Below, one piece after another: positions 34,800 to 48,331 of a DNA stretch of 64,000 nt (the first letter of the stretch is position 1; each line of letters starts with the position of its first letter). The notes below the pieces were generated by a model, which saw only the letters and a list, made by a program, of their open reading frames with translations, was not told the origin of the DNA and did no database searches. The DNA is from Lantana camara. Taxonomy: Eukaryota > Streptophyta > Magnoliopsida > Lamiales > Verbenaceae. The stretch covers positions 101,401,001 through 101,465,000 of the forward strand of contig CM074856.1 of assembly GCA_037501455.1 (NCBI GenBank). Reading direction: 5' to 3'. The position numbers and the translations under genes are program-made.

Positions 34800-36213
34800 T
34801 GTAGCGCCCGGAACGGTGGGCCACCACATCCCCCACACCTAAACCCGAACCCACATATGAAATAGAAGTCCATACATGAGCCCAAGCCTAAGCGGACCTA
34901 CACACACACTAGGCTAAGCAGGGCTAAAACAACAGAATGCGCAAAACAATAAATCAAAAGAACGGAAGCAACAAACAGGATCCAAAAGAGCTCAAAGAAA
35001 ACATATATTAACATATATATACCACGGCCGTCCGGCCCAAAAACTATACAAGTAATTAAATCCATATACAAGTCCCAAAATATAATGTATCCAAAAGCGA
35101 CAAGTATGCATGCAGACTCGACCTAAACAGCTAATCATGACTCGACACGATGTACTTCCCCGCCTAGCTCGAGCAAACCTGAAAGGGGTAAAGGAGAGGG
35201 GTCAGTCTACAACTCGATTGAGTGAGGGGGCTAACGCACACCCACACATGTATAAGTATATAACTGAGCATATATCAAAGGGATGGTCATGAATCGAGGC
35301 TAGCGTTTTGCATACCAAATCATTTTCAAAAGATAACGTAATATACATAAAAGAAATCCTATCCTGATTCATAATCTATCAATACATAACATAAACAAAT
35401 GTCCTGCGAGTATGAACTTCCACTAACTCCTAAAACATAACACAAAAACTGAATCCATAAATACAAATCCATCCCACATCCTTGGTGTTTCGGGAATCAA
35501 ACCCTCTCCACCTACAATACAAACACATACGGGGTAGCTAACCCATGATACGCCTTCCCCGGTTATCCACCGAAGGCTCAAGATATCACGCCTTCCCAAC
35601 CTCCAAGAGTCGTACATGAATATCTCAAAGGAAACTATGCACAGGCCAAACCCGACGCTCCTTGTCGTCCCGGGCATTCCTTACCATAATTCCCAGGGCC
35701 CAACATACTAAAACATACCATATTCCCATCTTTCAGGGCATAACTCGCTCATACTAAAGATAACGTACAAAAGGATTCAAAATCTTAAGCTTACGTATGC
35801 TCATACTTATACCGATTTCATAAAATTCAAACTTTTCCATAAGATCATAATCATAGCTTAAACACATATATTTAAATATATATAAGATATATATTCGTAT
35901 ACGGGGTGAAAAAACATCATATAATAGGCCATAGGTCGATAACTAATACAAAGTTCCTAAACCTCACCTTGAACAAAAGTAGAGAAGAAGTAGGATCAAA
36001 ACGGGCAAACAACCACCCAAACCTTGGGCTCTTGCATATCCGGAAGAGGCTCTGAAACAAAAGAAGGCAATACCTGAGCCTTAGACTTAAATATGAACCA
36101 ATTAGATGCCCGACAATGCTCATGAATGCAATGGATGCAAATGAAATGTATACACGTACCACTTAAGTTATACAATTCATAACTCGGAAAACTCGTATCA
36201 AATGGAGCCATAA
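34800..36213 (-). mobile_element. Minus-strand gypsy LTR fragment B
   Basis: It begins TGTAGCGCCCGGAACGG with the CACATCCCCCACACC signature. A hairpin-like TCAGTC/GATTGA pair lies near 35201. The fragment ends at fragment C. No coding region is seen; the short frames are accidental. Confidence 0.8.
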
Positions 36214-36673
36214 TGTAGCATCCAAACGTAGGGATCGCATCCCCCGCACTAAGATCCAAACCCGAATACAAAATGGGAAGTCCGTACCCGAATCCGAATC
36301 CGAATCATAGCGAACGGGAGACCAACTCACTCACTAGGCTAGGCGGAGCTAACAGACACTGACTCAGAGGGCGGAAAGCAATTAAATGAAACCACAACAT
36401 GGAGAAGAAAGCATAACATATAAATAAATATCATATACATTGGTCCACACGGCCTCAACAAAATAAAAGTATCAAATCTCCAAGTGACAATTCATACATA
36501 TACAAAATGATCAAGTGTATGTAAGTAGATGCATCTAATAAGACCTAGACCGACAAGTGAAATGGGTAGACACACTTCTCCGCCTAGCTCAAGTCCCAAA
36601 AACCTGCAACTACAAGATAAAATGAAGGGTCAGTCAACTGACTGAGTGAGGGGGGCTAATGCACACCCACACA

Positions 36674-36725
<52 letters not shown>

Positions 36726-36881
36726 ACCACATATTAAAGGTAGATTTATGAATCGGGAATAGGTTTTGCAAGCCAAACATTTGAAAATAAACTTATACTT
36801 GGAAACCATTTTCATAACTCTATTCTGATTCACAATTCCCATAACAGATCATATTATATGCTCGACGAGAACGAGCTTCCA
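36214..36881 (-). mobile_element. Minus-strand gypsy LTR fragment C
   Basis: It begins TGTAGCATCCAAACG with the CGCATCCCCCGCAC signature. It has a TCAGTC-AACT-GACTGA hairpin (36630-36645) and a TA microsatellite. It ends where fragment D begins. Confidence 0.8.
36677..36721. repeat. (TA)n microsatellite
   Basis: About 22 uninterrupted TA units after an ACACACAC run. Confidence 0.95.
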
Positions 36882-39800
36882 AGCAGCGCTCGGAACGCTG
36901 GGCCACCACATCCACCGCACTAAAGCCCAATCCACATACGAAATGGGAAATCCGTACCGGAACCAAGCAGTAGCGAACGGGAGACTGACAAGACCCGCCT
37001 AAGCTACGCGGTACCTAGACCCTGTACAGCAGATAAAACAAGACCTAAAAGCGCAAGCAAAGTAAAGACTACAAATTTACAAAAATTTCAAAACATCAAA
37101 CATATCATTTTATTCAATAGCAACTACACGGGTTCAACTGGTCCTTGAAGCATGTCCCGAAATAATCACAATCAAATAAGTGCATAAAATAAATACGGGT
37201 TCAACTGGCCCTAAAATCTTGTCCCGATTTCCAAACATACAATCCAGAAGCATAAACCTGTACAGACCAAATACATTTACAAATTACAAACATCACTGAA
37301 ATAGAACACTTAACAAACTTAACAAAAGACACAGACTCGATAGACACGACACACTGCCGCCTAGCTCGAACTGCAACAACCTGCACCTGCAAACTAAAAA
37401 CATAGGTGGGGCGAGGATCAGTCCATTTGATTGAGTGAGGAGTTGAACACACAAACACTATACATAATAAGGGGCAGAGCACGTATCAAAAGAAAAACTA
37501 TGAACCGGGAGTAGGGTTTTGCATACCAAAGCCATTTTCAAATCAAAAGTATACTTATTCAAAACATAACAAACTGAACATGCAAAACTGAACGGCAGAC
37601 TGACAAGACCCGCCTAAGCTAGGCGGTACCTAGACCCTGTACAGCAGATAAAACAAGACCTGCAAGCGCAAGCAAAGTAAAGACTACAAATTTACAAAAA
37701 ATTCAAAACATCAAACATATCATTTCATTCAATAGCAACTACACGGGTTCAACTGGTCCTTGAAGCATGTCCCGAAATAATCACAATCAAGTAAGTGCAT
37801 AAAATAAATACGGGTTCAACTGGCCCTAAAATCTTGTCCCGATTTCCAAACATACAATCCAGAAGCATAAACCTGTACAGACCAAATACATTTACAAATT
37901 ACAAACATCACTGAAATAGAACACTTAACAAACTTAACAAAAGACACAGACTCGATAGACACGACACACTGCCGCCTAGCTCGAACTGCAACAACCTGCA
38001 CCTGCAAACTAAAAACATAGGTGGGGCGAGGATCAGTCCATTTGATTGAGTGAGGAGTTGAACACACAAACACTATACATAATAAGGGGCAGAGCACGTA
38101 TCAAAAGAAAAACTATGAACCGGGAGTAGGGTTTTGCATACCAAAGCCATTTTCAAATCAAAAGTATACTTATTCAAAACATAACAAACTGAACATGCAA
38201 AACTGAACGGCAGACTGACAAGACCCGCCTAAGCTAGGCGGTACCTAGACCCTGTACAGCAGATAAAACAAGACCTGCAAGCGCAAGCAAAGTAAAGACT
38301 ACAAATTTACAAAAAATTCAAAACATCAAACATATCATTTCATTCAATAGCAACTACACGGGTTCAACTGGTCCTTGAAGCATGTCCCGAAATAATCACA
38401 ATCAAGTAAGTGCATAAAATAAATACGGGTTCAACTGGCCCTAAAATCTTGTCCCGATTTCCAAACATACAATCCAGAAGCATAAACCTGTACAGACCAA
38501 ATACATTTACAAATTACAAACATCACTGAAATAGAACACTTAACAAACTTAACAAAAGACACAGACTCGATAGACACGACACACTGCCGCCTAGCTCGAA
38601 CTGCAACAACCTGCACCTGCAAACTAAAAACATAGGTGGGGCGAGGATCAGTCCATTTGATTGAGTGAGGAGTTGAACACACAAACACTATACATAATAA
38701 GGGGCAGAGCACGTATCAAAAGAAAAACTATGAACCGGGAGTAGGGTTTTGCATACCAAAGCCATTTTCAAATCAAAAGTATACTTATTCAAAACATAAC
38801 AAACTGAACATGCAAAACTGAACGGCAGACTGACAAGACCCGCCTAAGCTAGGCGGTACCTAGACCCTGTACAGCAGATAAAACAAGACCTGCAAGCGCA
38901 AGCAAAGTAAAGACTACAAATTTACAAAAAATTCAAAACATCAAACATATCATTTCATTCAATAGCAACTACACGGGTTCAACTGGTCCTTGAAGCATGT
39001 CCCGAAATAATCACAATCAAGTAAGTGCATAAAATAAATACGGGTTCAACTGGCCCTAAAATCTTGTCCCGATTTCCAAACATACAATCCAGAAGCATAA
39101 ACCTGTACAGACTAAATACATTTACAAATTACAAACATCACTGAAATAGAACACTTAACAAACTTAACAAAAGACACCGACTCGATAGACACGACACACT
39201 GCCGCCTAGCTTGAACTGCAACAACCTGCACCTGCAAACTAAAAACATAGGTGGGGCGAGGATCAGTCCATTTGGTTGAGTGAGGAGTTGAACACACAAA
39301 CCCTATACATAATAAGGGGCAGAGCACGTATCAAAAGAAAAACTATGAACCGGGAGTAGGGTTTTGCATACCAAAGCCATTTTCAAATCAAAAGTATACT
39401 TATACTTATTCAAAACATAACAAACTGAACATGCAAAACTGAACGGGAGATTGGCAAGACCCGCCTAAGCTAGGCGGTACCTAGACCCTGTACAGCAGAT
39501 AAAATAAGACCTGAAAGCGGAAGCAAACTAAAGACTACAAATTTACAAAAATTTCAAAACATCAAACATATCATTTCATTCAATAGCAACTACACGGGTT
39601 CAACTGGTCCTTGAAGCCTATCCCGAAATAATCACAATCAAATAAGTGCATAAAATAAATACGGGTTCAACTGGCCCTAAAAACCTGTCCCGATTTCCAA
39701 ACATACAATCCAGAAGTATAAACCTGAACAAACTAAATACATTTACAAATTACAAACATCACTGAAGTAGAACACTTAACAAACTTAACAAAAGACACCG

Positions 39801-42567
39801 ACTCGACAGACACGACACACTGCCGTCTAGCTTGAACTGCAACAACCTGCACCTGCAAACTAAAAACATAGGTGGGGCGAGGATCAATCCACTTGATTGA
39901 GTGAGGGGCTGAACACCCACACACTATACATAATAAGGGGCAGAGCACGTATCAAAAGAAAAACTATGAACCGGGAGTAGGGTTTTGCATACCGAAGCCA
40001 TTTTCAAATCAAAAGTATACTTATTCAAAACATAACAAACTGAACATGCTCATATCATATCAAAAGAGAAAGCTCCTATCCCATTTCATAATCAACATAA
40101 CATAATATATTTTATACCCGTCGAGTACGGGTTTCTAACTTTACTTCTATATTATATCATACGTATCAAAACTGAAAATAAACAGATATCATAAAACAAT
40201 CCAACCCTAACACTAAGTTGGTCGGGGAGTAAACCCTCACTACAACCAATACGAATACACACGGGGTAGCTAACCCACACTCTGTCTTCCCCGGTTATCC
40301 ACCGAGGGCTCAAAGCATCACGCCTCCTCAACCTCCAAGAGTCACGCGTAAGTACTTCAAATGGAGAATGCGCACAGGGGTGATAACCGGCGACCCCATG
40401 GCCGTCCCGGGTCTCCCTTACCCATGTCTCTGGGGCCCAACAAATCAGAACAGAATATATCATATCATAACTCGCTACAAATCATACTTATCATATCATA
40501 ACATAAAAGACTTTCGTACCTTATCAGACATACCATACCTTGCAACTTAGCGTATACTATAAACGTACCTCTCTGTGTCATCCTAATCTGCAGCTAGCAT
40601 GAAGACACACGGTTTGGAGTATAACCTCTTTGCAAAAGATTTTCAAGCTTACATATGCTCGTATACATATATAGCTCAAAAAACATTTAATCGTATGACA
40701 AAGTCATAAACGTATCGTCATATCTATTATATAAATATAATAGAATAATCACATGCAGGCTTGAAAACGAGCACAGAGGGTTGTAGGTCGCTTTAACTAA
40801 AATAAAAATCCTAAAACCTCACCTTACACTGATGAGAACGGAAGACACGAGCAAAGAAGTCCCACTGGAACCTAAAAAGCTGACAGACACTCCCTGGAAA
40901 ACCCCTGAACAACTGAACACACACAGAACACAGACTCAGACTCCAGCAACATCCAAAAGACGCACGACCATGCTCACGAATACAAATGATGCTACATATA
41001 ATCCATATTTATATAATCAAGTCATTCATTGCAAATTACAATTCACTTCGCATATTAAGAGATGCATAACTTATAAAATTCATAACATCAATTATATAAA
41101 ATAAATCAAGACATTATGAATTTAATTCCTACCATGCACCAAGTCTCAAAAGGATAGACGCGAATTACATGACAATTTATATACATAAATACATATTGGC
41201 ATATTTCATAATATTCTAAAAATTAGCATACTTAAATAATTCATTTAAAATTAAATACAACATACCTTTTCATAATTTATTTCATATGTTTCATATAATT
41301 TCATAATCAATTTAGTTTCCAAATTTACACTAACACCCCTTAAACAAGAAATATTCTCAAGTGAATAGGTATAAAACGATGCAAATAAATTCAATAAATC
41401 ACGAATCAAGCTTTCATATATCATAACATATTTCCATATATCATACAATTCATAATTTCAATTCATAGTACATACATGATCAAATTTTACAATTAAAACA
41501 ATTAACGAATAAAATACAATAACGTAAAAAATTCATAAAAAATAACCGGGCGTCCGATTGACGAACAGAAAGTGGCGTTGGACTCACCACAATGAAACGG
41601 ACCTGTTGTCCGAAGGTAGTCAGAACACCACCGCCAGAGTTGGACGAGTCGCGACCGACAGTCGCCGGATCACCACCTCCGGTGGTCGAAAAAATCCCCG
41701 TGAACGGCGAATCGTACCTCTCAGCATGCTCAACAAAAGCCCTCAACCAATTTCTAAAAATACGGAACCCACCAGATTTGGATAACGAAAAACCGATCCA
41801 AATTAATAATTAAATCCGAAAAGCTAGAAAACAAAATTAAATCCAAACCGCTCAACGAAAATGAAATCCTAGCATACCATTGGAAAGACCTCGTCGAGTA
41901 CTTCGAAATGCCAAGGTAATTGTCGGAAAAACTCACCGGAAAAATGGACGACGTTTGACCGCCACAGGTCGCCATTGACCACCACCAAAATGACCGAATT
42001 AGGAGTCGGGCAAATAGGAAAAGGAAGATCTGGTCTTTCCAAACAACTTTGGTGAAGAGCCCATCGCCAAAAGACCATCGGAAAAGGCCCCCGATGGCCG
42101 CCGAAGTTTCTATCACCACTGAAATACCCAAAACCACCACCTACGGCCATTATTTGCTCAAACTGATGCCGGAAATGGAACCAGGGGGTCGAAAAACATA
42201 GGAAACCACCCAAACTTCTCAGAAAAAGCAGTCGGAATGCGATGGAACCTCCGCTGCACTGTTCACGTACCGCCGCGGCGTGACTTCACGTGGCACTTGC
42301 ACCACCATCCGGCGTCCGATCGCCATGCCACCAATGCAGAAAGTTGCATCCGGCCAGACCGCATAAAGCCCAGTCAATCACCGCCCAAGACCATTGCCGG
42401 AACCGCCAAAAAAAGGCCTGGAACGTGCGCTGCCACTGTTAGGCGCGATGCTGCTAATGTTTTCGGCCAATATCTCCATCACCAGGCCATTTCAGGCCAT
42501 GAGACCACCTCCAAGTTGTAGAGCTCGTTGAGATGTTCGATTTGCATACCAATTTTGGTAGATTCCG
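36882..42567 (-). mobile_element. Minus-strand gypsy LTR fragment D, enlarged by internal tandem repeats
   Basis: It begins AGCAGCGCTCGGAACG, a mutated TGTAGCGCCCGGAACG, and continues CACATCCACCGCAC. It carries five tandem ~615-bp units (36983-40048). From about 41540 to 42567 it is less AT-rich than its surroundings, with many CCGG, CACCACC and GGTGG words; I see no protein there and take it to be the LTR's 5' leader, read backwards. A 6-bp-arm stem-loop (ACCACC-TCC-GGTGGT) lies at 41672-41686. The LTR is cut at 42567 by a + strand LTR. Confidence 0.75.
36983..40048 (-). repeat. Five tandem copies of a ~615-bp unit inside an LTR
   Basis: Units start at 36983, 37598, 38213, 38828 and 39449 (615, 615, 615 and 621 bp). 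Each begins at GACTGACAAGACCCGCCTAAGC, or a variant, and ends near AACTGAACATGC. Units 2 and 3 look identical. Unit 1 differs in its first half, unit 4 in its second half, and unit 5 is the most diverged. The 93-residue minus-strand frame repeated in the units is non-coding LTR sequence. Confidence 0.93.
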
Positions 42568-43266
42568 TGTGACACCCCATCTTTTCAGCAATCCAGGTAT
42601 GACGTCACGAGTGAGTTTAATTACGTAATTTAATTGATTTTAATTGTAAACATGTGACTTTGCATGCCTTACGTGTCAATTTGTATCTTATTTTAATTAT
42701 TTGCGCATTAGAATTTAATTAATTATACTTGGACTCAATCGTCTAATATTTGCAATTAGGGACCTAATTGTAATTAGGGTGTTTTAGCCCTCGGGGCTAC
42801 TTTGAGCTCGGGAATTCGAATTCGAATTCGAACCTTGTCATTGAGTTTGTTTTGACGTTTCAGATTCGATGAAACCCACTTCATATTTTTCTAAAGCCAT
42901 TTGATAGCCCTACCGTATTAAAATCCGATCCCAATGGACCGGATCTTTTAACCCATCTCATTTTCTCTTTAAACCGACCCATTTCAGCCCTTAAAGGCTG
43001 AAAATATCCCCATTTCTCCCCATTTTGGATCGTTCAACACAAGGTAAAAGAGGAAGAGGAAGAAAGCCTCCCCATTTGGCCCTTTAAGCTTGGAGCTCGA
43101 GCTTGCTTCATCCGACTACCCGATCGAAGATTGAAGGAAAGATTTGTGATCCTCTCATTACGTGCTTCGATTCTACCCGATTGAATCTTGTTTTCCTTGT
43201 TTGATTATATGAACTTGGAGAAGATGATGAATAGTGTGAAATGTGAAATTTTGCCTCTAGATTGTT

Positions 43267-43282
43267 TTCCCCGAGCGGGGAA
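43267..43282 (+). repeat. TTCCCC-GAGC-GGGGAA stem-loop
   Basis: Perfect 6-bp arms and a 4-nt loop. A weaker CCCCGGCC relative follows at about 43300. It occupies a position comparable to the clusters in other LTRs. Confidence 0.65.
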
Positions 43283-45314
43283 CTTTTGCCTTGTAATTTC
43301 CCCGGCCTGGTACCCTTTCATCCAAGCTCTGTTTGACCTGAATTTCGGATATGATCAACCTCTTTGAGTCATGAACACTCTCCAATTTTAATCACCTTAA
43401 AATTAGTTCTATATTATGAGATATAACCGTTTTATTTTGGTGTCGCCACTTCGCCGAAATTCTGCGCTAGTTCAACTTCAAATCTCTGCCATTTTCCGAT
43501 CCCTTTGAACGATGATTCGTGCCATATATCATTGGAAAGATCTTTGTGTCTAGTTTCATTTACAAGAAACAAAACTAAATTCTAATTTCTCAACTCAAGT
43601 TATGATCGTTTTCCTACAGCTTGTCCATTTTGGAAAATTTCCAGCTTTTGCCCGTTTTTGCTCGGAACCATTTCTTATGCTTTTCTTCCGCTTTTCTTGC
43701 ATCTTTTCACCTTCGAACCCATTCCTAAGTTGTTATAACTTATGTATGTGTATGTATTTGTTCTTATATGCGTTTTTATGTCGCTTAAGTAATGTGAATT
43801 TTTTGTACGAAGCACATATACACCTTGTTATGTATCTCCACTTTGTGAAATGCATTCCTTTGTATGAAATGAGTTTGAATATGAACCTTGCCTATGTATT
43901 TGCCTCTTTTAAGTGCTTATGCATACGCCGTATGTCTATGTGGTTCACTCTTGAGTCTAAGTTATGTATTTTTGTCTTCAGTTTGTTCAGGTGCACCCGG
44001 GGTGGTGTTTCGTTAGCCGTGTTGATTGCGGGGTGGATTAATCATCTCGTTCTCTGTTCCACTGGTGTAAGGTGAGGCTAGGTTATAGTTAAACCCAATA
44101 AAACATGTTTGTTTTCAATGCATGCGAACTAAATATGTGGGAACTATGTAAGTTTATGAATGTGATAAGCCTTCGCAAGTATGATACGCTATGTACGCTT
44201 GTTTTGGTATGTTATGATTTATTATGGTCGCAACATCAAACTGTGCTTCAAACCGCGTGCCTCTTACGAGCCGAGAGCTACGAGCTACGAGCTATGGATA
44301 TGTTATGAATTTGACACGGAGAGGTATGTAAAGCATAGTTGTTGCAAGGTATGGTTGTTATGTAAGTTTGTTACATTAAGTTCTGTCGAGGGTTATGTTA
44401 TGATCTGTTATGATATGTTTTGGTTTGATGGGCCCCAGAGTTGTGGGTAAGGGAGACCCAGGACGGCCATGGGGTCACCGGTTATTACCCCTGTGCACAT
44501 TCTCCAAGTTTGATAGGACTAACCCTGAACTCGCCAGGAGGTTTGGTAGGGGGACGGGAACCTAAGGGTTTGAGTGTTCGCGCTCCCCTCATATGTATGG
44601 ATGTTTAGGGCCGCACAACCCTTCCATCACTGGAGAAGGAGGTATTTTTGATATGTATGCTATGATATGATTTTATTTGTTATGTATGTTTAGTCGGAGG
44701 AGCTCGGGATGGGATTAGGTACTCGAACCAGTGGAGTTATGTATGTATTCTTTGTTAAAGTTCGTGGAACGGGGATAGCCTCATAATTAAGATAAAATAG
44801 GAATCTTTTGGGAACTATAAGTTAAATATGTTTTGATAAGATTTGGTATGATAAGAATGTTTTGAAATATTTAATACGAATGAATTTGTTAAGTTAGGTT
44901 TTTTTCTGTTTTGTTAAGAATCCCTATATGTATGTATGACGGGCAAAGTTTGGCGTGCAAAAACTATCCTTGAGTTCACGAACTATGTTTGTGTGTGTAA
45001 ATGTTCTTTGCTCCCTATCTATATGTAGAGTGTGTGGGTAGCCCCTCACTCAGTCAGTGTGACTAACCCCTCTCCTCTTTTATTCTTAGTGTGCAGGTTT
45101 ACGTGGAATTCAAGCTAGGTGGTGTCTGTCGAGTCGTTGTCGAGTTTGAGTCTTTGCATACACTTTTGTAATTTGTATAAGTATGAATTTTTGATTATGT
45201 ATGCATTGCTGAATTATGTATTTTAGATTCGGGACAGGCTTCTAGGAATAGATTTGAACCCATTTGCATTTATGATTTATTTTATTATTCGGGATTAGGT
45301 ATCTATGCTAGTTG

Positions 45315-45319
45315 AACCC
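45315..45319. repeat. Target duplication AACCC, copy 1 of 3
   Basis: AACCC precedes the + strand solo LTR. The other copies are 48327-48331 and 51630-51634. Confidence 0.9.
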
Positions 45320-48300
45320 TGTGACGCCCCGTTCATCTAAAGGTTTAGGTTAACAAGTGCTAGGGTTGTGGGAAGATTGCCTGAAGAATCCGTTAGAACA
45401 AATGTAACCCTAGCAAGCCAGTTCGGGATAACAAAGTTAATAGATCGATTTCAAATTTCTTTCAATTAACCTAAGTTCGGGATGAGCTATGTGAGATCCG
45501 TCTTTGCCATTAGATTCGTTTTGACGTTTTGAGATGATTGACGTTAGTTTTATAATTTTCGGAGACCGTTTGCTACCCCGACGCCCTAAAACCTGTCCAC
45601 GTGAATCAGTTACTCTTGGAATTGAACCTAGATAATTCACCTACTAGCTTCTTTCTCTTTCCTCATAAAATCAGCACATCATCACCTCCTTGCTTCCGAT
45701 TTTGCTCACGTTAAAGCAAGTGGCAGCAACTCCTTAATTTCAAGTGCATCATCACCTACTTGCTTCCTTTCATCCTCACGTCAAGGCAAGAACTAGCAGC
45801 TGCACAACATCTACTTTCTTCCTTTTCTTTCCCCACGTACATCCCTCTCTCTTTCTTGCAAAGTGTTGAAGAGATTCCTTGAGGACAAGTGAAAAAAGCA
45901 AGCTCTCCATATCCTTCCACCTTCGATATTCAGTTAAGGAAGGTAAGAAATAGATCCCTCATCATCCTTCCCCTTCCATTTCAGCAAGTTTCAGTCTCTA
46001 AGATGGTGGTCATGGAGTTATAAGTTCAGCTATGTGTAGGAATTTATGAGAAATTGGAGATTCTTGTGTATTTGCTGAAAGTTGACGACCGTTGTGTGAC
46101 TTTTAAGTGCATAAACTGCATAGTTCTTGCATAAACTGAAGTTAAATTTGCAGCATGTTACCTTATTTGATATTATAGATGCTTTATGTATGAATTATAG
46201 ACCTTATATGCAAGTTTTGAGACCTGGAACAAGAAGGAACCGAACCAACAAGAGAATCCCCTGTTCTGCCCTGTTTCACAGTTTTCTGCAGTGACTTTCT
46301 CGCATCGTTTACCCACCCAAAACATATTAGAATTGCCTGAATTTGTAACCACTTAAACTTCTTTGAGTCTAGGACACTCTTCTTTTTACGGCTTGTCAAA
46401 ATTCGTACTGGAGAGTGAGATATGCCCAATACAAAATGGTGTCGCCAGTCTGCCGAAATCCTACGTTCAGCCAACTTTAAACAATAAACTATTTTGTTCC
46501 GCTTTGAATAAAAAATTGAGCCATATATGGTCAGAAATATCTTTGTGTCTACTTTCATTTCCAAAAAACAAAACCAAATTTGGGCTTCTCAATTTTAAGA
46601 TATTCTGGTTTTCCTACAGCCTGGTCATTTTGAGAAAACTGCCAGCTTTTGCTCTATTTGCAACCGAAGCCTCGTTTGAGCTTCTCTTCCGTTTCTTTCT
46701 TGATTTTTCCATACCGAACCTACTTCTAACATGTCAAATTATGTAATTATGTACTGTTCAGATTATGGCGCTAAGATATGAACTGAAAATATGCTCCGTG
46801 ATTTGCTTCCTCGTAGCCCGGAATGCCTAAATAAAATCCTTGCTCACGTGCATTTCAATTCTTGCATTCCATTACATTCAGTTTTCATTGCCGTGCTTCT
46901 AAGTGGTTCATGATCGAATCTTTGACATGTGTTGCTCTTTGTTTGCTCAGAGGTGATCCCAATAGAGTTCGAGCCGGAGGGTTAGGCTCATTTCTGTGTT
47001 CAGTGTCGTTCTTTGGAACTCTTTTGTCAAAGGTGAGGTTAGGTGTGTTTTAGTTATACCCTAATACCCCTATATGATTGTTTTCGGCCTGAATAGCTAT
47101 GTATTAAGGTTATATATGTACGTATACTTTTGATAATTGCACTCCTGAAGGTTTTATTTGATACGTGTATAATTTTGGGCCTATGTATGCCATGATTTTG
47201 AGAAGGGATAACTCTTGACTTCAAAAGGGATAAAATGTGATATCTGTACTCTTGCGAGATAAGCCATTAAAAGATATGGCAAGTGCATTCCTGATACTTG
47301 TGTATACTTTGTGTATTGGGCCCGGAGGCTATGGGTAAGGGAGCCTGGAACGGTATTGGGCCGTCAGGATCGTGCCCTGTGCATAGTCTTCATTTGAGAT
47401 TACTTGCTTACTTCCAGGAGGTTTAGTACAAGTCAGTTATGTTGAGCCGGTGGTAACCCCATCGAAGGAGCGGGTAGGAGTCATGAGCCCCCATCTCGAA
47501 GTGTATTGGTGTTTATGAAAGGATTGGGGTGCACTCCCTTCCTTTCCATGGCGTGATGGCGGGATTGTGTTTTGATTTCTGTTTTCCTATATTTTTAAGG
47601 CGTGTTGACGGATGTGGTTTGAAAGCTCGTACTCGCCGAGCTCTATTCTATTTTGAGTTGTGAAACAAGGATGGACTGAATAGGATTTTGATTTCTTATT
47701 TACTGAATAGGATTTTGATTTCTTTTGTATACGTATGTATCCTTTTGCTTCTAGAAAATGTGTTGGTTTGCAAAAACCATCCTTGGGTTCATGAACATTC
47801 GAATCTTGATACGTGCTCTGCTCTGTTATATCTATAGCGTACGTGGGTTAACCCCTCACTCAGTCGTGGACTGATTCCTCACTTTTCCATCTTTTAGTTT
47901 TGCAGGTACAAGTATGCTTTGGTCGAGCTAGGCGGAGCATTGAGTCGAGTCTTTGGGTTGTACTTGCATACACTCTACATTTTGTTCATGTATATATTGT
48001 GGCCTTGCCAGCTTAGATGTTAAGTTTAAATTGCCCCTGTCAGACTTGAACTTTTGGAATAGCTTTTGTAAATGATATATATTTGCTCAGTTATGGCCTG
48101 TGATGGGCTCGTGTGTGTGAATCGTTCTGAAATATTACGCTTCCTAATGTGCTTGTAATTTGTTATTCGAATGTGCATTTTGTAAGGGTTAGAATTCGCC
48201 TAGCTTAGGAGTGTTTGTCTATCTCTCGTTCGCTTTGACTTGTGTATGTATAAGGATTTCCCGTTTCGTATATGTGTCGGGTCAGAGTGCGGGGGATGTG

Positions 48301-48326
48301 GTGACCCTACGCTCCGGGGTGCTACA
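45320..48326 (+). mobile_element. Solo gypsy LTR on + strand (3007 bp)
   Basis: It begins TGTGACGCCCCG and ends GGGGTGCTACA, flanked on both sides by AACCC, with no internal region. It has the TCAGTC-GTG-GACTGA hairpin at 47860-47874. Near 46260 it has the CCCCTGTTCTGCCCTG context that precedes the stem-loop cluster in the LTR at 17279, but no cluster follows. No gene is seen. Confidence 0.88.
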
Positions 48327-48331
48327 AACCC
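48327..48331. repeat. Target duplication AACCC, copy 2 of 3
   Basis: This copy is shared between two adjacent, opposed solo LTRs. Confidence 0.9.

Larger units (their letters stand above)
42568..45319 (+). mobile_element. Gypsy 5' LTR of the AGO-carrying element, first segment
   Basis: It begins TGTGACACCCC, preceded by TTCCG, and is interrupted at 45319 by two solo LTRs. It resumes at 51635-51841, ending GGAGTGTTACA, and is followed by a primer site, so it is a 5' LTR of about 2959 bp. A TTCCCC-GAGC-GGGGAA stem-loop lies at 43267-43282, and the TCAGTC hairpin near 45050-45066. Confidence 0.85.

Noticed and set aside
36983..40048. Repeated 93-residue minus-strand frame as a tandem gene family
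   Set aside because: It is part of the 615-bp LTR tandem unit, lacks any domain, and shortens to 71 residues in units 4 and 5 by ordinary substitutions.
41754..42521. Possible host gene in the less AT-rich block
   Set aside because: Frames on both strands overlap and show no recognisable domain; composition alone explains the long frames.
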